Shown in pieces: positions 39,242 through 47,735 of a stretch of DNA of 64,000 bases. The notes under the pieces were generated by a model, which saw only the letters and a program-made list of their open reading frames with translations, ran no database searches and was not told the origin of the DNA. Within the stretch, counting starts at the first letter, position 1. Every line of letters starts with the position of its first letter. Where the stretch lies: positions 1 through 64,000 of the forward strand of contig NZ_BCNS01000002.1 in the NCBI RefSeq assembly GCF_001528745.1. Reading direction: 5' to 3'. The position numbers were made by a program, and so were the translations under genes. This DNA is from Marinobacterium profundum (GTDB lineage Bacteria; Pseudomonadota; Gammaproteobacteria; Pseudomonadales; Balneatricaceae).

Positions 39242-40512
39242 CCCTTACCCGCCAGCCGCTCCAGCAGTTCCGCTTTTTCCGCCTCGCTCAGCCCATCCAT
39301 AATAGCCCCCAGCTTATCCGTCTGCGACTCGCGCCCACTGGCGCGGGTGATGGCGGATACCGCCGTCTGAATCCCTACCCGTGTACTCTCTGCATCCAAG
39401 TGCGCATAGGTGCTGGCCGTGATGTTAATGTTCTTGTGCCCCAACACCTTGGCGATCTGCTGCAACCCCACCCCTTCGATCGCCTGCCAGCTGCCCAGGG
39501 TGCGGCGCAGGTCATGGATGGTCAGCCGTGCTTCAAGATCTGCAGGACGCAAGCCAGCGCGATGCGCGATGCGATTCCAGTAACGCTCGGTCTTAACCGG
39601 TATATGCGGCGAGCGCATGCCCGGGAATACATACCCAGTCTTGGCCTCAGCCTTGCGGCGGCGCAGGATCAGCACCGCATCTTCGATCAGCGGCACGCTA
39701 TGGGCCCGCCGGCCCTTCATCTTGCGCCCCGGAATCGTCCAGGTGTTGCGCTCCAGGTCTACTTCGCTCCACTCCATTGTGTGCACCACCGCTTTACGCT
39801 GGGCAGTAAACAGCAGGATGAGCACCACATCCTGGTACAACTGATCTTCCTGCGCGATTGAGTCAAACAGCGGCGCCACCTCATCCGGGCGCAGGTAGCG
39901 TTCGCGCTTGGGTTGCTCGCGCCGATGCACGCTGGTAACGGGCGGCGCAACATCGATGCCGAGCTCGTCACTCGCATAGCGGTAAACACCCCTTAATACC
40001 GCGATCCAGTGGTTGTGCAGGCTCTGGTTGTATTGTTCGGTGCGCATATGATCACGCACTGCATCGGCGCTAATGTCCACCAGCTTGCGGCGGCCAAACA
40101 CCGGCCGAATATGCAGCCGGTAATTGCGCTCATAGCTCACCCAGGTAAGGTGTCGCAGCTCTCCAGTGCTGACCTTATGTTTCAGATCAAACAGCCACTG
40201 CACCGCTACATGATCGAGCGTTGAGCTCTGCTGCGCCGTTCTGGCCGCGGCTTCATCCGGATCGATACCGGCGTTAAATGACGCCGCATATTCAGCGGCT
40301 TTGCGCCGGGCCTGGTCCACCGTCCACTGCCCGAAACGGCCGATACTGCGCTCGACCACGCCGCGCTCTTTATGCCGGGCCCGATAGTAAAACGTCTTGC
40401 CACCGGTGGGGGTCACTCGCAGGGTCAGCGACGGCAAAACCTCGTCGGCATACCGAGTGCGCTTCTCGACCACCAGCTTCTCAGCCCAGCTTTTGGTGAA
40501 CTTAATTCTCAT
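39238..40512 (-). CDS. int: Tyrosine integrase, P4-type
   Basis: 424 residues from MRIKFTKSWAEKLVVEKRTR. The N-terminal arm-binding domain (SLTLRVTPTGGKTFYYRAR, RSIGRFGQWTVDQARRKAAE) and core-binding helix are as in P4-like integrases. The catalytic part shows Arg in FTAQRKAVVHTMEW, His-x-x-Arg in IHDLRRTLGSW, and LGHKNINITASTYAHL with the nucleophile Tyr. The gene faces away from dgt, so its start is 120 bp from that gene's 3' end, where attachment is expected. A longer start at 40542 is possible. Confidence 0.95.
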   Translation of the reverse strand: MRIKFTKSWAEKLVVEKRTRYADEVLPSLTLRVTPTGGKTFYYRARHKERGVVERSIGRFGQWTVDQARRKAAEYAASFNAGIDPDEAAARTAQQSSTLDHVAVQWLFDLKHKVSTGELRHLTWVSYERNYRLHIRPVFGRRKLVDISADAVRDHMRTEQYNQSLHNHWIAVLRGVYRYASDELGIDVAPPVTSVHRREQPKRERYLRPDEVAPLFDSIAQEDQLYQDVVLILLFTAQRKAVVHTMEWSEVDLERNTWTIPGRKMKGRRAHSVPLIEDAVLILRRRKAEAKTGYVFPGMRSPHIPVKTERYWNRIAHRAGLRPADLEARLTIHDLRRTLGSWQAIEGVGLQQIAKVLGHKNINITASTYAHLDAESTRVGIQTAVSAITRASGRESQTDKLGAIMDGLSEAEKAELLERLAGKG

Positions 40513-40660
40513 ATTGAGCCCTGGCCCACACCGGGCCCACATTTCATATCAATTTTCATTGTATTCGTCGCATTGCCATTAAACATCAACTTCCGCATAT
40601 TTCGTAACAATATCAACTATATAGCATCTTTATTAAGCTGAATATATCTTCCTAGATAAG
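40513..40660. other. Probable prophage-host attachment site
   Basis: This AT-rich stretch lies between the integrase and the last codons of dgt. The other copy would be off the left end of the contig, so no direct repeat can be confirmed. The dgt reading frame stays open to a stop (40633), which suggests the phage carries a copy of the gene end that keeps the gene whole. Confidence 0.45.
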
Positions 40661-41949
40661 TGCGTTGCGTAATTGTCCGTCATACCGCCGATGAAATCGA
40701 GCGCGCGGCGGTAGGCATCATAGAGCGGCAGCTGCGGCGAGGGCGCATGAATCCCCATCAGGCTGATAATCTTCTCGCTGCGATAGCCCAGCCCGCTGGC
40801 GCCCTTGAGGTGCTGATCATGCACCGCCCGGCAGAAGGCTTCGAGCAGCACACCCAGGCTGCCATAGGCACCCACCTCAAGCTCCGTCTTGCGGGTATCG
40901 GGGAAGACCCGGGTTTTCGCCAGCTGCTTGGCCCGCAACAGTCCCTCCCGTACGCCGGTATCACCATCAGCCAGCAACTCGCCACCGTAGTTTCCGGCCA
41001 TAATGGCGGCATAATTGCGGCTATAGGCACTCAGCGCCGAATCGATCATGTTTTCCATCGCCGTACCGCGCAGCGCTGAAATCTTGCGCCGCGCCGACGC
41101 CTGGGTCGCAAACAGGGTATCGTCGTATTCCAGATCCCCGCACAGCTGCAGCAGGATCGGCTTGACCTCGTCGAAGCTAAGAATGTTCAGCTCTATGGCA
41201 TCCTCCAGGTCGAGAATGGCGTAGCAGATATCATCCGCCGCCTCCATCAGCCAGGTCAGCGGATGGCGACTCCACCAGTGCTCACCCAGGGGTATCAGTC
41301 CCAGCGACTGCCCCAGCTTATCGAGGATCACCCGCTCGCTCTGAAAGCTGCTGAACTTGCCCTTGGCCGTGGCACGCTCCACCGTCCAGGGGTATTTCAG
41401 CAGGGTTCCAAGGGTCGGGTAGGTCAGACGCAGGCCGCCATCCAGCAGGTGATTTTCTATCCGCGTGACCACCCGAAAGCCCTGGGCATTACCCTCAAAG
41501 GTTTCCAGATCGGCACGTTCCGCCGGCGCCAGGGACTGCGTCAGCTCACGGCTGGCCGGGCTGCGAAACCAGTCCCTAATGGCATATTCGCCAGCGTGGC
41601 CAAAGGGGGGATTGCCAATATCGTGGGCCAGGCAGGCCGATTGCACTATAGTGCCCAAGTCATGGGGGCTGATCCAGACAGGCAGTTGATCCGCAATCAG
41701 CTCGCCAACACGAATTCCCAGGGTGCGCCCCACGCTGCCGACTTCAATGGAGTGCGTCAGGCGGGTATGAATATGATCATTCAGCGCCAGCGGATGTACC
41801 TGTGTCTTGCGGCCCAGGCGACGAAAGGCACTGCAAAAAACAATGCGGTCATTATCCTTGTGAAAGTGACTGCGCCCGATCTCCTGCGGGCTGACCTGCT
41901 CATGGCCATAACGCTGCGCGGTCAAGAGCCTGTCCCATTGCATTGTCAT
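40633..41949 (-). CDS. dgt: dNTP triphosphohydrolase, Dgt family
   Basis: 438 residues. HD-domain metal ligands lie in TRLTHSIEVGSVGR and ACLAHDIGNPPFGHAGEYA, and further His/Asp in WLMEAADDICYAILDLED. It removes triphosphate from dNTPs (dGTP in E. coli) and helps control pool size and phage growth. The start at 41949 has GGAG nine bases before; a longer frame lacks one. The last residues (LSRKIYSA) come from the junction with the prophage and may differ from the original C-terminus. Confidence 0.92.
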   Translation of the reverse strand: MTMQWDRLLTAQRYGHEQVSPQEIGRSHFHKDNDRIVFCSAFRRLGRKTQVHPLALNDHIHTRLTHSIEVGSVGRTLGIRVGELIADQLPVWISPHDLGTIVQSACLAHDIGNPPFGHAGEYAIRDWFRSPASRELTQSLAPAERADLETFEGNAQGFRVVTRIENHLLDGGLRLTYPTLGTLLKYPWTVERATAKGKFSSFQSERVILDKLGQSLGLIPLGEHWWSRHPLTWLMEAADDICYAILDLEDAIELNILSFDEVKPILLQLCGDLEYDDTLFATQASARRKISALRGTAMENMIDSALSAYSRNYAAIMAGNYGGELLADGDTGVREGLLRAKQLAKTRVFPDTRKTELEVGAYGSLGVLLEAFCRAVHDQHLKGASGLGYRSEKIISLMGIHAPSPQLPLYDAYRRALDFIGGMTDNYATHLSRKIYSA

Positions 41950-42324
41950 TACGCACGACTCCAAAGATTGCATGATTCGCTGCCCCTGCGCCCTGCTCTT
42001 TTTCCCAATAGAGCCGCGGCCACGGGCAGGTGCGGCCTTTGGCCGCAAATATCGAGTATACCCCGACACCCTGGCCTGCGCGTCCCGCGTGACCGACGGA
42101 CCTATTCAAGACCTTGCACGGAACTAAATTCAAACAACAGTTTCAAAGAGCTGAACCTGAGATAAATCAGATGATCGCCAGACCCAACATCCATAACGCC
42201 GATACCAGCACGGGTCTGCGAGGGCGCGGCTCAGGTTCAACATTCGAATGCCGCGCGGTAAAGAACTAAACACAAACCGCTATTTTCCCAAGGACGGGCA
42301 CCACAGCGCAGGGACAACAGCATT
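41950..42324. other. Divergent promoter region of dgt and the DUF692 gene
   Basis: A 375-bp region without a sure gene. It contains the 32-residue frame listed separately at 42171. No strong promoter hexamers were found. It may hold control sites for the two divergent genes. Confidence 0.4.
42171..42269 (+). CDS. Doubtful 32-residue frame upstream of DUF692 gene
   Basis: MIARPNIHNADTSTGLRGRG then SGSTFECRAVKN. It lies 55 bp before the DUF692 gene, where a peptide substrate would be expected, but it has one Cys and no ribosome site better than GAGA. Precursors in this family usually have several Cys. It could equally be leader sequence. Confidence 0.22.
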   Translation: MIARPNIHNADTSTGLRGRGSGSTFECRAVKN

Positions 42325-43173
42325 ATGCGTGAGACGATCCACTGGAGTCTTGCTGGCACGGGAGTCGGCCTGAAAAGCTGCCATCTTGATGACATCATCA
42401 ACGCAGGCGAGGATATTCGCTGGCTTGAAATCCTGCTGGATCAGCATTTGGTCAAGGGTGGCGCTGCACTGCACAGCCTTGAGCGGCTGCGCTGCAACTA
42501 CCCACTCACCCTGCACGGTGCCGGTCTGGCTCTGGGATCCAGTGCCCCGCTGGACATGCACTACCTCGCCCGCATCAAGCACATGGCCAATCATCTGGAT
42601 GCCAGCTGGATATCCGATCATGTCTCCTTCGGCACTCTGGGAAACTGCTTCAGCCATGAGCTTCTGCCCCTGCCCTACACCGAGGAAGCGCTGGATCACA
42701 TCTGCGCGCGCATCCAGCAGGTGCAGGAATACCTCGGCCGGCGCATCCTGCTGGAAAATCCCGCCTGCTACCTGGGCTATAATCACTCCACCATCTGCGA
42801 AGGCGAGTTTCTGGCCGAAATGGCGCAACGAGCGGATTGCTATCTGCTGCTGGATCTTAACAATTGCTATGTAACCCAGTACAACCTGGGAGTTGATGCC
42901 GAGCAAACCCTGGCGCGGCTGCCAGCCAGCCGGGTACGTGAAATTCACCTGGCGGGCTTCGATGACCAAGACACCTATCTGCTGGATGGCCACAACTGCG
43001 CGGTACATGAGCCGGTCTGGGCACTCTATGAACAGGCCCAGCAGCGGTTCACCGCCACCCCGACACTAATTGAATGGGAGCACGATACCCCGCCGCTACC
43101 CGTCATTCTGAATGAGGTCAGCCGTGCCCGGCAGATCATGCAGCAACATATAGATGCCCGAAGGCGGTACTGA
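42325..43173 (+). CDS. DUF692 multinuclear iron oxidase (BufB/MbnB-like)
   Basis: 282 residues, TIM-barrel fold. Conserved ligands are in LTLHGAGLALGS, WISDHVSFG, RILLENPACY, LLDLNNCYVTQYN, REIHLAGFDDQ and IEWEHDTPPL. Members of this family modify Cys residues of ribosomally made peptides (methanobactin, bufferins, TglHI products). The next gene, with 1-bp overlap, is its usual DUF2063 partner. No clear peptide gene with Cys repeats is seen here, so the substrate may lie elsewhere. A stress response role fits the nearby ECF11 cluster but is inferred. Confidence 0.9.
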   Translation: MRETIHWSLAGTGVGLKSCHLDDIINAGEDIRWLEILLDQHLVKGGAALHSLERLRCNYPLTLHGAGLALGSSAPLDMHYLARIKHMANHLDASWISDHVSFGTLGNCFSHELLPLPYTEEALDHICARIQQVQEYLGRRILLENPACYLGYNHSTICEGEFLAEMAQRADCYLLLDLNNCYVTQYNLGVDAEQTLARLPASRVREIHLAGFDDQDTYLLDGHNCAVHEPVWALYEQAQQRFTATPTLIEWEHDTPPLPVILNEVSRARQIMQQHIDARRRY

Positions 43174-43964
43174 TGCGGCTCGCCGATTTGCAGGCGGCGC
43201 TGCAGGCCGAAATGGAAGGCGAACCCAGTACCGAATTGCGTCAGCTCGTTACCAGCTCAAGCCTGGCACCCGAACAGTGCCTGCAGCTCTATCGGGATCT
43301 GCAGGCCCGGGCGCAAACCCAGGCGCTGCAGCAACTATACCCGGTCACCGCCCGACTGCTGGGGCCACAACTGTTTGCGGCCCTGAGTCAGCAGTACAGT
43401 CAGTCTTTGACCCGCCCTGATAATAACGGGGTGTACGGTGACGGCTTTGCGGAGCTGCTTGAACAGTGTACTGAACGACACGACAGCCTGCGACATCTGC
43501 AATTTCTGCCAGAGCTGGCCACACTGGAATGGACCCTGCACCTTGCCTGGTGCGCCGGTGATGATCCGCCGTTGAGTTTTGACTCCCTGATATACATCCC
43601 TGAGTCCGAGCAGTATCGCCTGCGTCTGGTACCCAGCCAGGCGCTGCAGCTATTGCACTGCAGCTGGCCGGTGCTGGAAATCTGGCACAGCCATCAGCAC
43701 GACAACAGCACTGAGCTGCATCTGAGTTATCGTCCACAATGGCTGTGCGTGTATAGACAGCTCGACAGCCCCCAGGTCGAATCCCTCACTGAGGTACAGG
43801 CATCCTTACTGAACGGCATACTGCGCGGTGACACCCTGTATCAACTAGGGCGCGCCGTACCGGACATCAATCAACACCTGAGCATGCTAATCTCTCGCCG
43901 CTGGATCACCCACTTCAAGCTGCCGCCCGATGTAACTGCTGCTGATAATTCGCGCAAGGGCTGA
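43173..43964 (+). CDS. DUF2063 partner protein (BufC-like)
   Basis: 263 residues. The N-terminal DUF2063 domain (RLADLQAALQAEMEG, YPVTARLLGPQLFAALSQQY) is followed by a C-terminal winged-helix part (LLNGILRGDTLYQLGRAVPD). These proteins bind the precursor leader and the DUF692 oxidase. It overlaps the oxidase gene by 1 bp, so both are made together. It converges on phrB with a 28-bp gap. Confidence 0.87.
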   Translation: MRLADLQAALQAEMEGEPSTELRQLVTSSSLAPEQCLQLYRDLQARAQTQALQQLYPVTARLLGPQLFAALSQQYSQSLTRPDNNGVYGDGFAELLEQCTERHDSLRHLQFLPELATLEWTLHLAWCAGDDPPLSFDSLIYIPESEQYRLRLVPSQALQLLHCSWPVLEIWHSHQHDNSTELHLSYRPQWLCVYRQLDSPQVESLTEVQASLLNGILRGDTLYQLGRAVPDINQHLSMLISRRWITHFKLPPDVTAADNSRKG

Positions 43965-43992
43965 TATACAGCCGCCAGCTCTGCCCGTTACA

Positions 43993-45369
43993 TCAGCCGG
44001 ACGCCTTGTAGCTGGCAAGCGCCGCTGCACGAGCATCCGGATAGACGATAATCGGCTCTATCCCCCGCACAGCGCTGCTAGCCACCGGATCCTGGCGCTG
44101 ACGCGCCGGCAGCTGTGAAAGCTCCGGCAGCCAGTGACACACGAACTCATCCCGTGAGTCGAAACGCTGTGCCTGGCGCAACGGACTGAAAATACGAAAA
44201 TAGGGCGCAGCATCCGCCCCCACAGACGCACTCCACTGCCAGCCCCCAAGATTGGAGGCAAAATCACCGTCAATCAGCTGCTGCATAAAAAACGCAGCCC
44301 CCAGGCGCCAGTCCACGCCCAGCAGTTTGGTAAGAAAGGAGGCTGTCACCATGCGCAGGCGGTTATGCATCCAGCCGGTGGCGAGCAATTGGCGCATGGC
44401 GGCATCAACAATGGGAAAGCCGGTCTCGCCGCGACACCAGGCAGCAAAAAGTTCGGGCCTTTGCTGCCACTGAATACGTGCCTCGACCTCAGGCCGAAAA
44501 GGCGCCAATCGGTTCAGGTCGGTGAAGGCCACCAGCAGATGGCGATAAAATTCGCGCCAGATAAGTTCAGTCACCCACTGACTCTCGAGCCAGCTCTCGC
44601 CAAGTCGCTGCTGCGCTACATTCAGACACTGACGCACCGACAGCTGTCCGGTATTCAGATAGGCCGACAGTGACGAAGTCGCCGCCAGCGCCGGAAAATC
44701 CCGCTGCTCGCCGTAGGCGCCCAGATCGACCTCGGCGAACCGGTACAGGCGGGCCGCTGCCTGCTCCTCACCTGGGGGCCAGAGCTGGCGATCGTAGGCT
44801 TCGCCCAACGGCGGAATCGGATCACTCACTATCGCCTGCGGCGGCTGGCGCAAGGGCGCCGGCAGGCACGCCAGGTCACGCCGCAGCATTTCCCTGCGCC
44901 AGACACGGCTAAAGGGCGTAAACACCTTGAAAGGCTCGTCCTTGGCACTCTGCACCGAGCCAGGCTCAAGCACCAGATCACCATGGCTGCCTTCGCAGCG
45001 CAGCCCCGCGCCGCGTAGTACACGTTTGACCTCGCGATCACGGCGGCGCTCATTGAGTGGATACTCGTAGTTAAAATAGAGCCCCTGTGCCTGCACCTCG
45101 TGACACAGTTTGAGCAAAGCCTCAGCGCAGTCGGCGTAGTCATCGACCTGCAGTATCCGCAGCGCAATATTACGTGACGCCAGATCATCGGCCAGGCATT
45201 GCAGCGAATCCCGCCAGAAGGCGAGTTTTCGCGGCGCATCACCGTGTTGTCGCCATTGCTCCGGAGTCAGTACCACCACCGCCAGCAGGGGCTGGCCCAG
45301 AGCTGCGGCGCCATGCAGTGCCGGATTGTCCGTCAGGCGCAGATCGTTGCGAAACCAGACCAGATTCAT
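43993..45369 (-). CDS. phrB: Deoxyribodipyrimidine photolyase
   Basis: 458 residues from MNLVWFRNDLRLTDNPALHG, with 4-bp overlap to the upstream gene. The antenna domain is followed by the FAD domain: TGFPIVDAAMRQLLATGWMH, LGGWQWSASVGADAAPYFRI, the usual class I CPD photolyase motifs. It repairs pyrimidine dimers with blue light. In ECF11/ChrR bacteria, photolyase is a core member of the singlet-oxygen regulon, and here it is the last gene of the rpoE operon. Confidence 0.95.
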   Translation of the reverse strand: MNLVWFRNDLRLTDNPALHGAAALGQPLLAVVVLTPEQWRQHGDAPRKLAFWRDSLQCLADDLASRNIALRILQVDDYADCAEALLKLCHEVQAQGLYFNYEYPLNERRRDREVKRVLRGAGLRCEGSHGDLVLEPGSVQSAKDEPFKVFTPFSRVWRREMLRRDLACLPAPLRQPPQAIVSDPIPPLGEAYDRQLWPPGEEQAAARLYRFAEVDLGAYGEQRDFPALAATSSLSAYLNTGQLSVRQCLNVAQQRLGESWLESQWVTELIWREFYRHLLVAFTDLNRLAPFRPEVEARIQWQQRPELFAAWCRGETGFPIVDAAMRQLLATGWMHNRLRMVTASFLTKLLGVDWRLGAAFFMQQLIDGDFASNLGGWQWSASVGADAAPYFRIFSPLRQAQRFDSRDEFVCHWLPELSQLPARQRQDPVASSAVRGIEPIIVYPDARAAALASYKASG

Positions 45370-46340
45370 ATGTAGTTGCGCAGCCCCAGCTTGTAGGGAT
45401 GTGGATCCAGGTAGGATTGCTGTTTGATGTAATCCGAGCCGTGGCGCTTGAGATAGTGGCGCAGCAGTGTGAGCGGCACGACCAGATGAACCTCGCCGCG
45501 GTGATACTCGGCCACGCTGTCGAGAATCTCCTGCTTGCACTCACTGTCGATGGCCTTTTTCAGATAGCCAAACACATGCATCAGCACATTGACGTGGCTG
45601 TTACGGGTGGCACAGTGGCTCATGTGCTCCATAAAGCCGCTGATATAGGTCTGCATGGCGACCTCGATGGGCTCGCTATGGGCTTGCGCCAGATAACGCC
45701 CCAGGATGCGGTAACCTTCATAGCTATGGGCCATAAGCAGATACTTGCTCTGGCTGTGGAATTGCAGCAGTTCATGATAGCTGGGCTGCGCTTCCACCTT
45801 CTGTTTCCAGCGGTGCAACGCAAACACCCTGGCAATGAAGTTCTCCCGCAGCACCGGGTCATTCAGTCGCCCCTCCTCCTCAACCGGCAGCAAAGGGTTG
45901 GCCCGCATCAGCGCTTCAATAAAAATACCGCGCCCGGCCCCGTTGGGCATGCCGTTGGGGTGATACACCTTGACCCTTTCCATGCCACAGCTGGGTGAGC
46001 CCTTGATGACGATATAGCCACAGATGTCCGGCAGTGCTGCTGCGACCGCCCGCCCCTGCTCGGCCAGCGCTTGTGTTACATCCAGCGACGGATCCTTTGT
46101 ACCCAGAGCTCTAGGGCTGGCAGCATCGCCTACCAGTCGAATGGGTTCCCTCGGAACACCCAAACCGACGGCAAGCTCGGGGCAGAACGGCTTGAAGTTG
46201 AAGCAGTCGGACAGCACATCCAGACAATATAGCGAGCGCTTGTGCCCACCGTTATAGCGCACCTTTTCACCCATAAGGCAGGCACTGATACCAATAGAAA
46301 TGCGCTCTGCCTGCGTACTATCTGCCGTTATATCGTTCAT
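45366..46340 (-). CDS. DUF523/DUF1722 protein (YbgA-like)
   Basis: 324 residues. The N-terminal DUF523 part has GISACLMGEKVRYNGGHKRS, and IKGSPSCGMERVKVYH. The C-terminal DUF1722 part has FHSQSKYLLMAHSYEGYRIL. In E. coli ybgA lies beside phrB, as here, and the fused protein is also common with photolyases. Its Cys residues may bind iron-sulfur or thiols; the biochemical role is unknown. Confidence 0.9.
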   Translation of the reverse strand: MNDITADSTQAERISIGISACLMGEKVRYNGGHKRSLYCLDVLSDCFNFKPFCPELAVGLGVPREPIRLVGDAASPRALGTKDPSLDVTQALAEQGRAVAAALPDICGYIVIKGSPSCGMERVKVYHPNGMPNGAGRGIFIEALMRANPLLPVEEEGRLNDPVLRENFIARVFALHRWKQKVEAQPSYHELLQFHSQSKYLLMAHSYEGYRILGRYLAQAHSEPIEVAMQTYISGFMEHMSHCATRNSHVNVLMHVFGYLKKAIDSECKQEILDSVAEYHRGEVHLVVPLTLLRHYLKRHGSDYIKQQSYLDPHPYKLGLRNYI

Positions 46341-46352
46341 GCTTAGTCCCTT

Positions 46353-47009
46353 TTAAAGCCCAATAAACGGCTGTACCAGCCGGACCATCAAGCCACTGAA
46401 ACGCAAAGGCGCATCCGTGGCGATCAGGCAGATACAATCCTCGCCGCTGTCGCTGATCGGCTGATGGGAGATCTGTTCATCCAGATCGGCCACATCACCA
46501 GCCTGAAAACGCCCTAGCTCGTCACTGTAGGAGCCGCGTAGTATCAATGTTAGTTCATTGCCGCGGTGACTATGGTGTGGCACCGACAAGCCTGGCGCTA
46601 TTCTCAGCAGTCGCGTGGCTCCGGGGCCACCCAGGCGCAGATCCAGTTGGCGCACACCCGGCACCAGAGTACGCCAATCCAGTTCATCAAGCGGCTTGTT
46701 CAGATACTGCGCCAGCGGCATCGGAATGTCTGCGTCCTGCGAGCGAACTCGCACTGGTGTCTGCATTTCTGGCGAACCGGCATTGGTTTCCAGCAATGCC
46801 AGCACCTGATCCAGCGCGTCCGGCGCCAGTGCAACCGGTGCAAGTTCCTCTAGCAAGGCCCCGCCAACAGCTTCCGCCTGGCGCATCCGTTGCTGACAAT
46901 GAGCACAGCGATCTATATGACTGGCAACCAGCAGCGACATGCCTTCAGACAGCGAACCCGCCGCGTAAACCATCAGGGTCGCATCATCGAGATGGTGACG
47001 AATATTCAT
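46353..47009 (-). CDS. chrR: ChrR-type anti-sigma factor
   Basis: 218 residues. The zinc anti-sigma part has HLDDATLMVYAAG and HIDRCAHCQQR, giving His-x3-Cys-x2-Cys. The C-terminal cupin (SVPHHSHRGNELTLILRGSY, DVADLDEQISHQP) supplies a second metal site needed to sense singlet oxygen and organic peroxides. Release of the sigma factor then follows. The start is set by the 4-bp overlap with rpoE. Confidence 0.93.
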   Translation of the reverse strand: MNIRHHLDDATLMVYAAGSLSEGMSLLVASHIDRCAHCQQRMRQAEAVGGALLEELAPVALAPDALDQVLALLETNAGSPEMQTPVRVRSQDADIPMPLAQYLNKPLDELDWRTLVPGVRQLDLRLGGPGATRLLRIAPGLSVPHHSHRGNELTLILRGSYSDELGRFQAGDVADLDEQISHQPISDSGEDCICLIATDAPLRFSGLMVRLVQPFIGL

Positions 47010-47578
47010 GATGACTCCCCCCACACCTGTTTAAGTTTCTCGAATCCGAGGCGCAGCCGGCTCTTGACGCTACCCAAGGGTATCCCAATGGCCTGGGCAA
47101 TTTCGGAATGGCTGCGCCCCTCGTAGTAAGACAAATACAGTACTTGGGCCTGAGCTTCCGGCAGGGTGCGAATGGACTCCGCCATGCGCGTTGCCAGCAC
47201 GGCATGCTCTCCGGCATGATGATCATCCGGATCGGGCTCCTCTGCCTCCAGCTCATAGAACTGGATTTTTTCGCGACGCAGGCGGTCGATACACAGATTG
47301 CGTGCAAGACGGAAAATCCAGGTACTGGCATTTGCCTTGGCCGGATCAAACATGTGGGCCTTGCGCCACACCGACAGCAGCGCTTCCTGCGCCAGTTCCT
47401 CGGCGTTGGCAGGCGTCATGCCCATACGGATGATGTACGCTTTGACTCGCGGAGCAAAGTGCTGGAACAGCCGACCATACTCGGACTTGTCCCGCGACTG
47501 GCCAAGTCCCGCCAGGCAGGCGCTCCATTCCTCTTTCACAGGGGGAGCCTGTTTGAATAAAGAGATGACTGCAGCCAC
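47006..47578 (-). CDS. rpoE: ECF11 RNA polymerase sigma factor
   Basis: 190 residues. Region 2 includes AYIIRMGMTPANAEELAQEA and FDPAKANASTWIFRLARNLC, with the DxRxDK-like ECF pattern. Region 4 is PEAQAQVLYLSYYEGRSHSE, IAQAIGIPLGSVKSRLRLGF. Paired with chrR in the classical order. In Rhodobacter, this sigma factor responds to singlet oxygen. It drives its own operon through the promoter at 47616-47643. Confidence 0.93.
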   Translation of the reverse strand: MAAVISLFKQAPPVKEEWSACLAGLGQSRDKSEYGRLFQHFAPRVKAYIIRMGMTPANAEELAQEALLSVWRKAHMFDPAKANASTWIFRLARNLCIDRLRREKIQFYELEAEEPDPDDHHAGEHAVLATRMAESIRTLPEAQAQVLYLSYYEGRSHSEIAQAIGIPLGSVKSRLRLGFEKLKQVWGESS

Positions 47579-47615
47579 ATCGCCTCCGGACGTTTTTGTT
47601 TGTTCATTGTCCTGC

Positions 47616-47643
47616 TATACGTAAGTGCGGTATGGATGGATCA
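47616..47643 (-). promoter_or_regulatory. ECF11-type promoter of rpoE operon
   Basis: Minus strand TGATC (47639-47643), 17-bp spacer, CGTATA (47616-47621), placed 38 bp upstream of the ATG. TGATC is the known -35 element of the RpoE/ChrR group. Confidence 0.7.
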
Positions 47644-47677
47644 GTACGACAAAAGGACATTTAAAACACACAGCCGC

Positions 47678-47706
47678 TGATCTGAATGTATGGCCATCTT
47701 CGTACA
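47678..47706 (+). promoter_or_regulatory. ECF11-type promoter of flavin oxidoreductase operon
   Basis: TGATC (47678-47682), 18-bp spacer, CGTACA (47701-47706), 30 bp before the ATG. It is nearly identical in layout to the rpoE promoter. Confidence 0.65.
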
Positions 47707-47735
47707 GGGAGCTCAAAGATGCAAAGGAACAGGCC

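Larger units (their letters stand above)
76..40632. mobile_element. Lambda-like temperate siphophage prophage (left end missing)
   Basis: A continuous set of phage modules fills this stretch: tail, head, packaging, lysis, replication, immunity, early functions and integrase. The late genes point left and the early genes right, with the repressor region between them. This is a mirror image of the lambda map. The right boundary lies between the integrase start (40512) and the 3' end of the host dgt gene (40633). The left boundary, with any tail-fibre and host-junction genes, lies off the contig. The GpA-type terminase, lambda-type portal and gpW-like connector place the head module with cos-packaging siphophages. 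Whether the prophage is still active cannot be judged because the left end is missing. Confidence 0.93.

Noticed and set aside
42172-42199. TGATC with TAACGC as an ECF11 promoter for the DUF692 gene
   Set aside because: The -35 fits, but the -10 box lacks CGTA, which all other candidate sites have.
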